Source of the DNA: Clavelina lepadiformis
Taxonomy: Eukaryota; Chordata; Ascidiacea; Aplousobranchia; Clavelinidae
Assembly (NCBI RefSeq): GCF_947623445.1
Contig: NC_135243.1
Coordinates: 7,194,501 to 7,258,500 of the forward strand
DNA: 64,000 nt
Direction of reading: 5' to 3'
The number at the start of each line of letters is the position of its first letter. Position 1 is the first letter of the stretch. The translations under genes were made by a program, and so were the position numbers. The notes under the pieces are model-generated. The model was not told the DNA's origin and searched no databases. It saw only the letters and a list, made by a program, of their open reading frames with translations. Below are positions 21,501-34,686 of the stretch, in pieces.

Positions 21501-24500
21501 AATACCGCCTAGGGAGACTCCAAGCTTTTTTAAATTCCAAAATGGTGAAAAAATGAAACATCCTAATGTACATTGTACATCTGATCAAAGTCAGAAACAA
21601 CCAACAATTTGTGTTCTATACAACAAAATTGTCAAGCCTTTCATTGAGCAAAAAAAATATGTCGCCAATAATTTGTTATCACTAACCTGTAGGTGGTCTC
21701 TGTGAAGCTTTCGGGTTCCAGGCTTTTCCTCTGGTGATTTTCTCGTAACCTTTGTTTGCTTTGAAATTCTGCATTTCCCTCATTACCTTATCTTGCTCTT
21801 GCGCCTATTGTAAGTAGATAGAAATCATATTCAGATAGGTCCAACAAAACAAGTACAACTAATGCATCAAAAATCGAGTACAAAAAGCACATAAGGTATT
21901 CAGGAACAAAAAATCCTTGTATATATAATTATGTACAGTATGTGCATAATGTTCATATTTCTCAATTAATATACTTGTTTTATCCATTCTTCCCCTCGAA
22001 CCACAGCCCTTTCGTCACAGTTCATCTTGAAAGGTTTAGGCTTTGTAACTTCCTTGACTTGCTTGGCTGGAAGAGTTTCGGTTGGTGATACAGGAATTGG
22101 CATTGGGTGAGCCTTGAAGGTGTGAGGCTGAAACAGGAGAGGTGTTACTCTCTGTAGATGCAGTATAACTTATATAACACATAAGTGTTATCAAGACTTC
22201 AGAATCTGAGAATCAGATACTATGCTACTCTAAACGGCATGTAAAAATAATGAGCCTTCAAAATATAGGCGCTCATCTGGATTGCAGTCAAGAAAGCAAG
22301 CAACTAAAACAACGAAAGTGATATCAATGGTCTGACAAACTTATTAACTCATGCGGTTATAACTGTAGTAATAGCACAAAATTGCATATCGTGCCAGCAT
22401 TACCACCACAAAATAAGAAGTTTAATTTTTTACCACTTCCTCCTTTTGAATTAATTCAATAATTTTTTCATCTTTTTTGGCAAACCGTTCTTGGTCAGCA
22501 GCATCGAACGAAAACGGCTGGGGTTCAGTTTTCTTCGGCTTTAACTTTGGCACGAAAGGTTCCTTGTTGGTAGGTGGTGGATGACAGAAGGTAGGTGTAC
22601 GTTGGGGCGCCTCCTAAAAAAATATTTATTGCACCAGTGTCTTGTGCAAAAACCAACAATGTATTTGAAATTAGTAGGTCCGTCCGGGCAGTCGAAGTGT
22701 CACAAAATGGTTGACATGCGAAACAGTCACCAAAACAAACAGTCATGAATGTTTGCAAACTTTTATCTAAATTTGTGATAATTAAAGATACAACTTAACA
22801 GTTAATCAATTATAGTCAGTTGGGGCAAAAAAAAACATAGGGGTACTTGGGGTAAAAAAGGACAACCCCCCAACTCCCCCTAAGAATGATTTTTTTGAAA
22901 AAGCTTTGCATGGTTAGAAACATCATTTATTTGCATAGTTTTTTAACATACAATACAGGTCTAGAGGTAAGTACTCTTCAGGAACTATGCAAATCACTAA
23001 ATTGACCCAAAAACGGTCCAAAAAAACTTTTTTTGCTCTTTACTAAACTTTTTGTGGATCGAAAACGATGGTTGACAATCACAATCTTTTTATGTGTATC
23101 TACATGATATTTTAGTATGATTGTACTCCAGTACTTCAATTTTGATTGCTGTTAACCTTTCATTCTATTCTATGTTGTCTTTTTTTACCCCAAAACTACA
23201 CAATGTGTTGGGGCAAAAAAAGACAGTTGTTTTTATTTTCCCTGTGCTTGTTTGTTTTTACCCCATCTTTAATAACTTTCATTTTAAAACGATTTCGGTT
23301 GCTATAAGGAATTAAACTAGCATTTTAATGTTTTACTTGCATTGTCTCAGTTTCCTGATCTCTAGTAAATACATTAATCCTAATGTACTGATGATTCATT
23401 TGAAATTAAGTTAAGCGAGTGAAGTTAAGCGTGAAGTTTCACTCTCCAATCATTTTGTGTTCTTCTTTGTAATTAATTGATTTATGTACCATTCCACTTT
23501 GTTGAACTCCTGCCAAATAGCCATTCAAAAGCTTAACCTTCTTGTAAGCATTTACCAGTTTCAGAAGTCTCTGTTCAGTGTTAGTTTAACCAGTCCTGGT
23601 AGCATTGTGTTTCTCCAAAAGATGAAGAAGGCAATCCAATTTTGGAAAAGACCAGTCCACAGGAAACTGAATGGTCAAGTAATGTGGAACAAATGCCATC
23701 CACCTCATCAATCTGCAACATTTAAGCTGTTTCCACACCGTCGACGAGCACCACAGTACAATCACGGATCAGAACAACAAAGGACATCATCAATGAGTTG
23801 CAACTTCACGCTCCCGAAGGGATGAAGTATGAAATACGGCTTGTGTCAAAAGATGAATCGGTTTCGATAGAAAGTGTGTTAAAATCAAGGGGACGACAAA
23901 CAAATGACAAGAAGAAAAAAGAAAAAGAGTGAAGATGAATGGAAGCATTTTAACAAATGAAGAATTTAACGAGCAAGTTGAAAACTTTGAAGCAAATGGA
24001 ACAATTGCAAAAAAAAGAAAAGCTGGGAGAAGGAAAAGGAACGAAGATGAAGAAATAAATTCACTGGACCTGGAGGAGGAGGAAGAAATAGAAAGAAGGA
24101 TGGAGCGAGAAATTCAAAGACAAATGGATGAAGACATGAGGAGAGTAGATACAGAGGATGAGATGGTAGAAGAGTCTGACGATGAATCTGAAGAAATGAA
24201 TGACGAAACAAGAGAAGACACAGTTGTTAGAATGGAAGATGTAGAGGAAGAGAGAAGAGATGTAACTGAAGAAAGTGTAAATGAACAGAAGAAAGAAAGG
24301 AGAACAATTAAATTGGAAATAAACAAAAAGCAAGTTGGAAAGTACTTTGCAGTGTTTTGGGAGAAGCCAAAAACATATTATTAGGGAAAACTTCTGAAGG
24401 TCTTCAGAGACGAGGTTAATGGAAAAATTGAGCAAGCTGAATTTAAGTTTTGGGACAAGAAATCAACTTCAGAAGATGCAGTGTATTGGGACTGGCCAAC

Positions 24501-27500
24501 AAAGGATGACATAGATATAGTCAACGTTGAAAATTGTTTTTGGGGTCCTTCAACCGCAGTGTTAACTTCTGTCGGACGTGCAAAATCATATTTTGGTTTT
24601 GCCGAAGAAGAGGAAGTGAAAGAAAAATTTGTGTTCCTAAGCAAATATGGACTTCATAATGCATAAACTTCTTTGTTTGTTTGAAAAAGATGTTACAGTT
24701 TCATCCTCATCTGTATATATTGCTATTTCTTCTGCTTTGTGTTGCTTTTAATAAACAAAATTTGCTGTCGAAATTGATTGTTTTTTTTTTACCCAGTGCA
24801 TGGTTTTTATTGCCCCAAACACTGGGGAAAAAAAAACAACAGAAAATATTCGATAAAAATAAAAATAATAAACATAATGCTCCAATTTTTTGGATACATC
24901 AATGGAATATTAATATTGATCAATAGAGGGTAAAACTTGACTTTTTGGCCCATTTTTTAGCGAGAAAATCAAAAGTTTGTCAATTTTGCATTTTTTTGCC
25001 CCACTTGACTATATACTCTAATACAAGTAATTTGAAAAAATATTACTTAAAACAATTAAAGTCAAACAACCATGTCGCTTACATCAGCTTTCTTGCTTGG
25101 TTGAGGTTTGATTCTGTTTTTAAGAGCAAATGCAGGACTCTGGGGAACAGTTAATTCAGCAGATATTCTTTTCTTAACACCCTTCATCATGAAAAAAAAA
25201 AATTAAATGGATTAAAATTACACACGAGTAGAACATTAATTCCTGTGAATAAGGTGAAGACCAATACCCAAAATTTTTAGAACTATAGATAATTTGTGAT
25301 TTTTGCTCTTCTTCTATCCTTTGTGCTGCTGTGCCTTTACTTGCTGTAAATATATTTATTATTTATGTGTTCCCAAGTTACTTTTCTTTGAACATTTAAG
25401 ATGACTGTCACCATTTCAGTTAACTTTGGTTTACAATTTTATAATTACACTAAATCACAACTGTCACAAACTTTAAAGAGTGTTCAAAATGTATCTGACG
25501 TTTGTGCAGTTAAACATAATATTTTACATGTGACAAATTTAACCTTATAGCCTTCAAAATACTCCCTTGAAAATTAGCACACTGCTCCCATTGCTAATAG
25601 TTATAATACTTTTGAAGTTCGTGCGATGTCAAAGTTAAGAGACCACAGAACCTGGCCAAACACGTTTGCATAACATATGGCATCTGAATCTGCTCGGTAA
25701 ATCCAATACCCGACAGCCCTTTAATGCTCTTGTGCAAAGCATGAACGACGTTCGCATGTCACACTTGTTCAGTACTTTCGAAGAACAGTTCGAAATCTTA
25801 TTAAAAAAATCCAAAGACAAGCTTGGTAACTGAAGCTGAAAAATCATTCCTGAGTTTAAGATGTGTCAAAACAGGGTCAGATTTTAGCAGTTGCCCATGG
25901 GACAATTGTTTTTTTAATGATCAGCCTTCACCAGACAATTAGGTTACTCATACAGCTGATGTTTCGATAACTGCCATTGTTTAAGGCTTGGTCTGTGCCA
26001 AACCATGCTATGCGCACAGAATGAAGAGATTGTATTAAGAGATGTATTTACCAGTAATTGTGACTATATAATTGGAGATAGAAAAAGTAGAGCTTTTAAG
26101 AGATCTTTGGCCTAAAAAACGTTGCATTGTCTGATTGTGTCCGTTAATTGGCAGATTAAACTTATCTTGGTTTGGGCATCGAACTTTTTTGAGAGGGACC
26201 CATTTTTGCAGAGCCAGGAACAGGATATTCACTAGTTTATTAGTGATGCAATCCGTCATTTTGAGTAAAAACAAAAATCTACCTGAAGCGAACTATGCGT
26301 CAGAACTACTACATCTAAAAAGCATGAGAGGAAGATGAAAAACTACAAACAGGTTCAGAAATTTCCACACAAAGAGTGAAGTTACCTCTCACCAACGACA
26401 CTTTGCCTGCTCATCAATACTTGTGGTGGGAGAAAAAATAAAGTTGGATACTTTCTGAATAGGCCTCAAATGTTTACTTTAACCAGCTAAGATTTATTTT
26501 ACATTTTTCAAACAGTCGAAGTTCATTAAATTAAAGCTGTTAGGTATCATTAAAATACGTTGTTAAGTTACCCAAACCTGGCATAAATAATTTTACCACT
26601 ATAATTATAAATATTTTGTTAAAATCAGTACCATTTTGTTTACCATCTACTTAAAAGTTATTCAGCAATTTAATTGAAGTGAAATTTAAGTTACTGATCT
26701 TCTACTGCATATTAAAATGTAATTACCGTGGTTTTGTCAAAAAGTGCAGATGGTATAGGCTGTGCTTTAAATGGCTTCGGCCTTTCTGACTCAAGTTCAA
26801 CTGTCTCATGTTCTTTATGTCGATCTGCTGAAAGATGAAATTCAACTGGAACGGTTGGAGGTTTTTTTTCTACCTTTCTTAGTTTCTCCGTTCCACTGAG
26901 AACAACGTGATTGACAGGATTTGCCTTGAATTTGAAACTGTAAACAGAAGTTTGTTATGGTCAAACTTGTGACAGCGAAATTGGCAAGATGTTTTGACAT
27001 TTACACTTCAAACGTCTACAGCCAATCTTTACACTCTTGACATTGACACAAGTATTTTACAGACAATTACACATAAAACAAGCCTTTTCATTTCTTCAAT
27101 TTCCATGTTTTCTCTTTCTTGAGCACTTAGAGTGGATGCAGGACGAGCACGAGGTTTCGATAACTGTGGTGTTTTTGGGTGAGTAACGCGAAGAGGCTTG
27201 TTCTTTTCAATAGTAACTGAACACAAAATCAACGCATTGAAATGTTACTGCTATTTCAAGCCATGATAAAATGGTATGGGGAAATATTTATCACTTTCTA
27301 AACATAAATAATAGCGAAAACGTTTCTATTTTAACTTTCAAGAGCATTGAACTCTTGTCACAGCTTCTGCTATGTACAAGAACTTAGAAGTAGTTTGGTT
27401 ATACATAGGTAGAAAAATCAAGTACTGGTACTAAAATAAAGTTCATTTTAATGCTTATTATAGACCTTGCGTCTTATTTTTATTTGTACGATATCTTCGC

Positions 27501-30460
27501 GGTGTTCGGCTGTGGAAATCGATAATGGCTTTAGCCATCGGCACAAATTGAGCTGGGCTCTCCTCATCCAATCTCCTTTTTTTCTGTTCGTATGAAAGAT
27601 GGAAAGGCTGGGTTACGGTTGTCCTTGATCTTCGTGGATTCTATATATGGAATATAAACTTCCAGTTATATTCCATTTCAAAAAGTAAGTTCTTATTAAA
27701 ACAAGTACAGATATAATGTGTAATTATACTGTGGTTGTCTTGTCATTGCCCACCAGACATATTAACAGCTAATATGACACTCTAGTGGTGCAATAAAGAA
27801 ATTTATTTAGATCAACACCATGTTGACTCATCTGGGTCAGCACCAGTAAGAATTGTATTTGCAAGAAGACATGTAGTAAACGCACCACTGGAGATGGGGC
27901 GTATTTCCTCAAATCGTGAACGAAATCATTGGAGGTGTTTCCATCAGCTCTTGTTTGCATTGAATGTGCTTTGGCAATTCTTTCATCAGTTTTAAAATGA
28001 AATTCTGCAAACAAATGGTTCACAGATTAAGATAAATGTAGAAGCAGAATAACAACATAAATTACATTCAATTAAGGACAAAGAAATACAACAAACAACA
28101 GTTTAGCAATGCCTACTTTTTGTTTTGTTTTTGCCCCTGCAAATGTTTTAGATGATTTGTTAGAATACAAATGATAAATATTGATATTAGTGCACAACTA
28201 AATCAGCCAACTTTGCTGACATTTTGTTAAATGAACGTAACAGGTAAGCAAGGACATCCTGCTTTGTCGCCTTGCTAGTGGCTAAAAAAAATTAACCTCT
28301 TTTATTACAAAAGTTAGTAAAAATTCTCACAACCATTCTATCGTCTTTGTAATTGATGATGTAACACATTTAAACAAGTTAAAATCGGAATGTGGTTTTG
28401 TGTATTTCTCACTTCTAAAATAAGAAAAAATAATGCTCAAAATTGCTCAGATTTAAAGAAATTAAGATGGTCAATATTTGTGCCTAATATTTGAAACCAG
28501 TTTCAATATGGCATATCCTTACACCCTACTACTGTCTACAATTGCAATAATACTTTATAATTAGAGTAATTAAATTTCTTTAATAAAGAAGGGAAACAAG
28601 CAAATAAAAATCTATTAACAGAGTAGAGAAACACAACTGATAACAATAATAATGAAATTACCTTTAGGCCGTGTGATCTTTGCATGTGTATTAATAACCG
28701 GAGATTGTCTTTCAAGTTTCTGCAATTCCTTCTTAGCTCTGTCCTTAAAACGCTTTGCCTCGTCCCGTAGCTGTTTCATCTTCTCAAGATCACGTTCTTC
28801 GCTGGTCAGACAGCGTTGCCGTGGCCTTTGTGGTTTGCTGGAATATTGCCCAGAATATAATAATTTTAGTTAAGTTTTTTAACTAATACACAATAGTCAT
28901 AGGATTTTTTAAATGGAGTGGTTGGTATCTTATTAATTTGAGCCATTTTGTCTCATTTGTATATCTACGGAGCATTGTTTTGTGTCAGAAGGTGAGAAGT
29001 CCAGGTTAATGAGGTTTGGTAAAACCAGATTCCACCATGATTATAATGACATAAGTGCATGATAGCATACATACAATTTTATACAGACACGTACCGGTAC
29101 TTTTTAAATATATATACAGTAAGTAATACACTGGATACAAACATGAATAACACAATCGAAACAATAAACATACGAGGATACACATCAATATCTTATCACC
29201 TGGAATCTTTAAAATCTATACTTCTTGGCCTTGGCATGGTCACCTAGAAGGATATATTTATTTATATGTAATATTTAAGAAACAAAAATTAGCTAACTTA
29301 TTTAATTTAATAACAATCAGCCACCATATATGTATACCTTAGGAATCTGATTTTTTGGCATTGTCTTTTGTTTCTTCTTGGGAGGAGCTAAATCAGGTTG
29401 CGTAGTTTTATTCAGCTGCCTTGCACTGCGCCGAAGTGATGGTTTTGGTGTGCTTTGCATACTAAATAAAACAAGCATGCCAACTTAATATAATTGATTA
29501 CAGTACAAAACAAAATCAGTTTACTGGGATATTGACTTCAAATCTAGTGTTATATTAACTTTTTGACATATTAAAAAACCTCCAAGGTTTTGCTATAGTT
29601 TTGCAGAAAATAGTTTTATAATTTATTATGCAATCTTATACTACTTTCCATAAACATACATATTTTGTTCATTGTAAGCAAACATGAGAACAAACAAGTC
29701 ATAAGTGTAGAGATATAATATATCTATATACATACTTTTTATTTGCATTTTCAACGTTAAAATTGGCGCTGCGTGATTTCCAACTTCCTAATCGACCAGG
29801 TGTCATGATGTTGGACGGAATCACTTTTTTGGGCAGCTTTTCCACATCTGACGGTATGGGTTTGGCTGCATCTAAGATTTCCGTAGGGACAATCTCTTCC
29901 TTGATAACCCTGGCAACAGGAAATTGTTCAACTTCAGCAAGCAACTTAGATTCAGAGACTTCTTCCATAATTTCGGCAGATTTCTTTTCATGATCAATTG
30001 GTTTTGTTGAAGGAACACGCGATGGACCAACACTTTTGGTATGGGGTTCAACCGACATTGGTTTGGTTGGTACAAAATTTTCCTCAACTTCGCTTTCAGT
30101 GATATCCCCACAGTCAGATCGTTCAAAATCAGGAGTAATATTGCTGTCACGATGGTGATCTACAAATACAGACTAGAAGTTATACAAAAATTAAAAAACG
30201 ACCTAACAAGTTTGTTTAATATTAACTATGCTATACAACAGTTTACTTTTCACATAGTTTATTTACTATACGCATATATAGCCTAAATGAGATTTTTAAT
30301 TGAATATGTCTCAAAACAATAACTCAAACGGGTATATGAATGCCTAATAGTGGACGCAAAACTTACCAAAGTAATTTTCATCAATATTATTTAGATGTTC
30401 ATGTGCACAAAAATCCACAAATTTTGGCGCTTCATACTCCCAGTTTGGAGACTCACTCAT
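18502..30460 (-). CDS. TPX2: TPX2 spindle assembly factor (14 exons, 775 aa)
   Basis: TPX2 nucleates microtubules around chromosomes, activates and targets Aurora A, and binds kinesin-5 and importin-alpha. Exons, minus strand: 30460-30367, 30159-29736, 29461-29338, 29243-29200, 28837-28662, 28004-27886, 27640-27466, 27216-27084, 26937-26727, 25181-25083, 22613-22434, 22127-21975, 21804-21687, 18779-18502. Total 2328 nt, in phase (human 747 aa). The start NWEYEAPKFVDF parallels the Aurora A-binding YSYDAPSDFINF of human TPX2. Family landmarks follow in order: FHFKTDERIAK, QPFHLSYEQKKRR, IDFHSRTPRRY, FKFKANP, VPQSPAFALKNR, PFSFDAADQERF and the kinesin-binding C-terminus ending PESPNFSKRF. The last exon is rich in E/K/R and probably helical. 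The exon 8 donor is not GT (see findings). Two DNA transposons occupy introns 10 and 13. Confidence 0.93.
18936..19433. mobile_element. Nested hAT element, 498 bp
   Basis: The element starts CATACGTGTCAAACTC and ends GAGTTTGACACCCCTG, an imperfect terminal inverted repeat of the hAT type (CAGGGGTGTCAAACTC). It is flanked by a perfect 8-bp duplication CCCTAGGC at 18928-18935 and 19434-19441. The untouched right repeat of the host element has CCCTAGGC only once at the matching place, which proves the insertion. GC-rich GGCCCGCGGGCC-like subterminal sequence is present at both ends. There is no ORF, so it is non-autonomous. Confidence 0.92.
19946..20881 (+). pseudogene. Transposon-carried ORF of unknown function, interrupted by one TGA
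   Basis: An ORF opens at ATG 19946 (MALTRSALSSAFIKYEKLAG) and runs to TGA at 20525-20527. The same frame then stays open from there to TAA at 20879-20881, so the whole is about 311 codons with a single internal stop. Landmarks are FIKYEKL, LWMKASVPTVS, the cysteine cluster FDVCKCKC and FLKDQRTTRKM. I recall similar anonymous proteins from repeat-rich invertebrate genomes with this FxxCxCxC and FLxDQRxxRKM pattern, but no function; this recollection is weak. It lies between the long inverted repeats, so it is most likely carried by the transposon rather than being a host gene. Confidence 0.6.
22811..25013. mobile_element. Decayed Tc1/mariner-pogo-like transposon, 2.2 kb
   Basis: Ends are TATAGTCAGTTGGGGC at the left and, read inward, TATAGTCAAGTGGGGC at the right, with TA flanks that fit a TA target site. 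The motif GGGG(C/T)AAAAAAR-ACA occurs many times in both orientations near both ends (for example about 22823, 22848, 23177, 23211, 24785, 24820, 24998), like subterminal transposase sites. Inside is a decayed coding region (23929-24666). It lies in TPX2 intron 10 and ends only 70 bp from exon 10. The superfamily assignment is by resemblance only. Confidence 0.7.
23929..24666 (+). pseudogene. Remnant of transposase-like C-terminal region with one nonsense codon
   Basis: One frame runs from 23929 through a very acidic/charged stretch (REIQRQMDEDMRRVDTEDE) to TAG at 24382-24384, then continues open to the end at 24666 (KYGLHNA). Around the stop the text reads PKTYY-stop-GKLLKVF, where a tryptophan (TGG to TAG) would fit well. 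The part after the stop (VYWDWPTKDDI, FWGPSTAV) resembles the C-terminal module seen after pogo-type transposases in some invertebrate elements, from memory. No DDE catalytic core is seen upstream, so this is a dead remnant. Confidence 0.5.
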
Positions 30461-33400
30461 GTTGAAATACTCTCACTCACTTCTCACTCTCACAAATACA
30501 CTCACTTCTTGAGGAAGATGTGTTTAATTATATGTCAGACTAAATAGGATGATATGTGTTTAGATTTAACTCAATTGCGCAGTCTGACAGCTGAAACAAA
30601 ATAGACAAACAATTTACCTTATGATTTCATAAAAATCATAGATAGGCCTATATATTATTTCATAAAAATATTTCAGGCTAGTAACAGATAGTCTTTCCTT
30701 ATTTCTGCTAAAATGAAATTTTACATTTGTATCGAAATGCAAATGCATGCATTAACCTATTAAACTGTACAAAGTAAAAAAGAAGGTTCAGAACAAGCTA
30801 ACAGAAATATTTGCAGGCAAGTTGGCTAGCAACGGTGAATGACCAACCAACCAAAGTGAAATACCAACAATGAACAGTATATATTCAATTTCGAAACAGA
30901 AGTGGATATGCCAAGCTAAGCTATAAAAAATTTTCAGCGAAATAATTGCTGTAGTGCAGACCTAGCTATCGAATAAAATGACTATGCCTACAAGCCTTGG
31001 CCTGTAAGTGTTGAAAATGGTGCAAACTAAAAACTTTAATTTTTTGCCATTTACAAAATGGTTAGTAGCCAAAACACAAATGCTTTAAATCGGTGTATAG
31101 CATAGCTTTATATAACTTCCTGAACACACATTTAATATTTTTTACAAGTTCTATTTTTACAGCTCGCTTTAAATATACCCATACTAAAAAATGCCCTACG
31201 TGCGTATGATTCATAAACTTGCATGCTGAACTGTACACCGTGTTTATGCCGATTCATAATAAAATAAACAAACCAGGCAATGTTGTTTCATTTTGTTTTT
31301 TTGCCATAATTGTGGGTGACAAAAAATTCTATTGACACTGATCGTCATGAGCCAATGAGCGTATTAGTACAGTTTATGGGGCTTTCGCATATAGCACTGC
31401 CCATAATGGACACTTAATAACCCCACTTGACACAATCCCAAAATTGTAAAAACTTATCAGAAACAAAATTTAATGTATATATAATCCATACAAAATATAA
31501 TGCACACGAAAAATCCCAATTACAAAACCTTGTTTGACAATAATCCCAATAATTGATTAATATCATGCTCATGCTTTTTCACCCTTGGAGTGAAACTTGT
31601 GCTTTAAGCCTGATAGATACTTGTGCTCTTTAGGATATAACTCGAGATTTTGTAGGTTGATTTTTTAAAGTTTCAGCATTTAACATATAAGCTAGTCTTA
31701 ATTTCTTTTGAACAAGTTGATCAGGTTATTGATTTCAAGATTATGTAACTACAGGAAATTGGTTTTCGTCAAGGAAAGAGTGATTAAAAAAGGAACTTAA
31801 AGATGAAAGAGCGCCAAGAAAAGTTAAAGAGAGTAACTGTAGTGCAAGTGTGCGAAAAAAAGAGCTCTCCAGCTTTAATTTTTTGCGAAAAATTAAAAGA
31901 TTTGTGCAGGGACCAAATTCTTGCCTCAGTACCAGTATTAACCTTTTTTTGAGTACGGCGTGTTTCTCTTGATAAAAAAGAAGGATATATTGTAGATAGA
32001 AACTTGAAAATTAGAATGTTAACAGAGGAGAGCTTTAAAATGTTGCACACCAAATTTCATTTTAAAATATACAAAACTAAAAGTTTGATTAGCAATTTTT
32101 GGCAAACTTTCGCTTACTGGGTATTTTTGCATATCGGCTAGCCTATCCTATAAGTTATTTAAATCTATGCATTTTTAAGTCAAATTAAGCTGGTAAACCA
32201 TAGTGGAAAAGGCGGCATCTGCTGCACATACAAGCACAAACTTTTTAGCCTAAATATTTTCATGCCGAATTATAACCAAAGAACGAAAAGTTGGTTGTTC
32301 AAATGCCAATTTATACTAAACAAACAAAAAATTGAGGCATTAGTGCAAGCCATCATGCCAAAATTTGCATCTTTGCTGGCACGTTTTCTATTCTGGTAAG
32401 CCTACATTAGTCAGAATGGAACCTATCTGTGAGTCTGAATGGTAGTCTAAATGCAAAACCCTAGTAAAATCAACTCCATTCTGCCATCCAAGATTCCAAA
32501 GACAGCAGAATGAACCCAAGTTTCGTCTGGGGGCGACAGATTTCGATGGTTTACAGGTTTAGATCAGAAAGTGGCCTGGGTTGAGAGCAAGGCGACCAGC
32601 CTGCAGATTTTGGCATAGACGCACTCAATACTTTGCTTGTTTAGCACACCCAAAATAAGCCTAGCCTTCGCCCCTCCTAGACAGTACAGTAGTGAGAGCA
32701 CTGACAGGGCTTTATTAAGTCTGTATGCCCTGTACACTAGCCGACAGTATACAATGTAAGTTTACAGTGTGCACAACAAGACGAGTTGATTACAAGGTTT
32801 AGAAATCTTTACGCTTCGCTGAACTTTGTTAAAATTCCCGCTTCCGTAGAACCAATCAAGCGATAAGATAACAACTAAAGAATGTCCGGGAACTGAAGTG
32901 AACTCCAGCTGTCCGAAATTGCGAAAGACATAATAGATTTGTATAACTTTTGGTCATTGTCAGTGAACTAATTACTATAATCTAATAAATTCTTTTAAGG
33001 TGATTGTGACAGAACCGAACTTGAATTACCCAGTATATAATAGAATAAATAGCGAAGTTAAAGCTGACAGCACTCTACCACTTAACTTTTGTTTCCTGGA
33101 CACAAGGTTACTTCACCAGGTTACAGTGCAATAGAAATAGAGTGGTATTTACTATTTAGGATAGGGGCTGCAATGAGAAGAAAGCCAAAATTTTTCGATA
33201 ACTAAAAATAACATTCTCTTGTTTGTCCACTCCACCCAGGAAGGGCAAAACTCAAGAATTTTGCGCTTCTACAATTTTTACCTCTCAGTACCGCTTAGAT
33301 TAGAGGGAGGGTCGAGACCAGGGACCAACCATCTGGCACATTGTTACACCTTATCCGTTATGTAACTTCGAACGACTATTGTTGTCAGATCGCGACCCAA

Positions 33401-33920
33401 GGATTAAGAACCACTGCGCTAGGCAGACGATGATTGCGGGATTTATCTATAGAATGATTTCGTTTTGTTCTGTTAATTACAGTCACATCAGCAGTTAGCT
33501 TTCATATAGCCTACTTTACAATGGTATGGCATTATAACCTTTATCCTCAGACTGAAGAAAGCTTTTGTGCAAGTTCCGATTGTCACACATTTTTAATTGC
33601 TTTTTTATTTCGCAACCGTGTCTTGCACATTATTATATTGTTGTACCTCATATATTGTAACCTCGAATAACTATTGTTGTCAGTCTACAGTCTACTCTAT
33701 ACCATGGACTTTTCATTTGCGTCAACTTCCAAACGAAGTTTTTTATATACAATAACACTATGATATTATGCATTTATTTAAACATTTGTTCCGATGAAGA
33801 ACATAAAAATGTTCGAAACTAGTTGCCAATAAAATTATGTAACTGCCTGCAGTTTGTTTGCTTTTAGCAGCTTTATGGTAATGGTTTTTTAGGTCGTAAT
33901 CCCCAAATTTAGTACTGTTC

Positions 33921-34060
33921 ACCAGGAAACAGGAGCAAGCGTTGTTAATGCTTTGCGCAGAAGGGCATTACAAAGGTAGCACCACTGGGTATCGTAACGA
34001 AACACGGGTCGCATTTTTGCGTTTTAGCGCTCTAATACCGAGCCGACTACAATAAAACCA
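33921..34060 (-). repeat. SINE-like dispersed repeat, copy 1
   Basis: Matches 38936-39062 in the same orientation. Shared blocks are ACAGGAGCAAG-GTTGTTA, GGGCATTACAA-GGTAGC and GGTCGCATT. Read on the minus strand, the second copy begins with a tRNA-like A box (AGAGCAGAGTGGTTAGATTG), so the family is probably a tRNA-derived SINE. Confidence 0.6.
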
Positions 34061-34686
34061 TAAAATCAGGTCAAACATTGCCTCTCTCTTTTTCTTATGA
34101 CGTTACAGTTTTCAGTCGCAGTGGGAAGGATATTAATATACCAGATAACCTCATGCTGATTCACTCACAAAACACAAAAGATATACTAGGTAGGCCTAGC
34201 TACAGAATACAATACGTTTATCCTTATCACAAATAAAATACAAAAAAGCGCGACAGTGTTCAGGACAAAAAAACAATTGTTGTAGCAAATTTTGTAAGAA
34301 AATGATTAAAAGATGACTTCGTTTTACAAAATGGTTAGTAACCTAATAGCTAACCAGGACCAGTCGGCTGTTACCTCGCAGTGGAAAGCATTTTAACACA
34401 GTGAAAATTTAGTTGAAAATGTTAAGCATTGTGTTTTCTTTCAGCCGATAACATGTATATTCTTGAACAACCAAACTACAGGCAAAATTGTTAAATCAAA
34501 TTACAGACATTACTCATGCAAGTAACTGCAAAGTGCTCAGGGCGACAGGCTCTTTATCTGCGGAAGCAGATAAAGAAATTAAAAATGAAGGTAGACCTAA
34601 TAGGAGGTACTCACAAATGAAGTAGCGCGGTTGCAGGGCGAAAGTGGGTACAGAAATGCGCGTCACCGCAAATGAATCATCAACAC

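Larger units (their letters stand above)
18876..21566. mobile_element. 2.7-kb DNA transposon with 323-bp terminal inverted repeats
   Basis: The right end (21244-21566) is an inverted copy of the left end (18876-19703). Left length minus the nested hAT and its extra duplication is 322 bp, against 323 bp at the right, with high similarity. Termini read TTAGGATGTTTC inward. TGTACA flanks both sides (18870-18875, 21567-21572) and is the likely 6-bp target duplication, though it is a palindrome and could belong to the repeat. The interior carries one broken ORF (19946-20881). The element sits in the last TPX2 intron. The transposon superfamily is not recognised: long inverted repeats with no visible DDE transposase fit a non-autonomous element or a cargo-bearing one. 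Confidence 0.85.

Noticed and set aside
24061..24435. Several overlapping minus-strand frames opposite the charged transposon ORF
   Set aside because: They are mirror frames of a purine-rich coding strand, rich in Phe/Leu/Ser, with no independent support.
33360..33690. Pair of about 30-bp direct repeats (TAACTTCGAACGACTATTGT-like, at about 33361 and 33658) as possible element ends
   Set aside because: Only about 30 bp with mismatches and no duplicated flank; too little to call an element.
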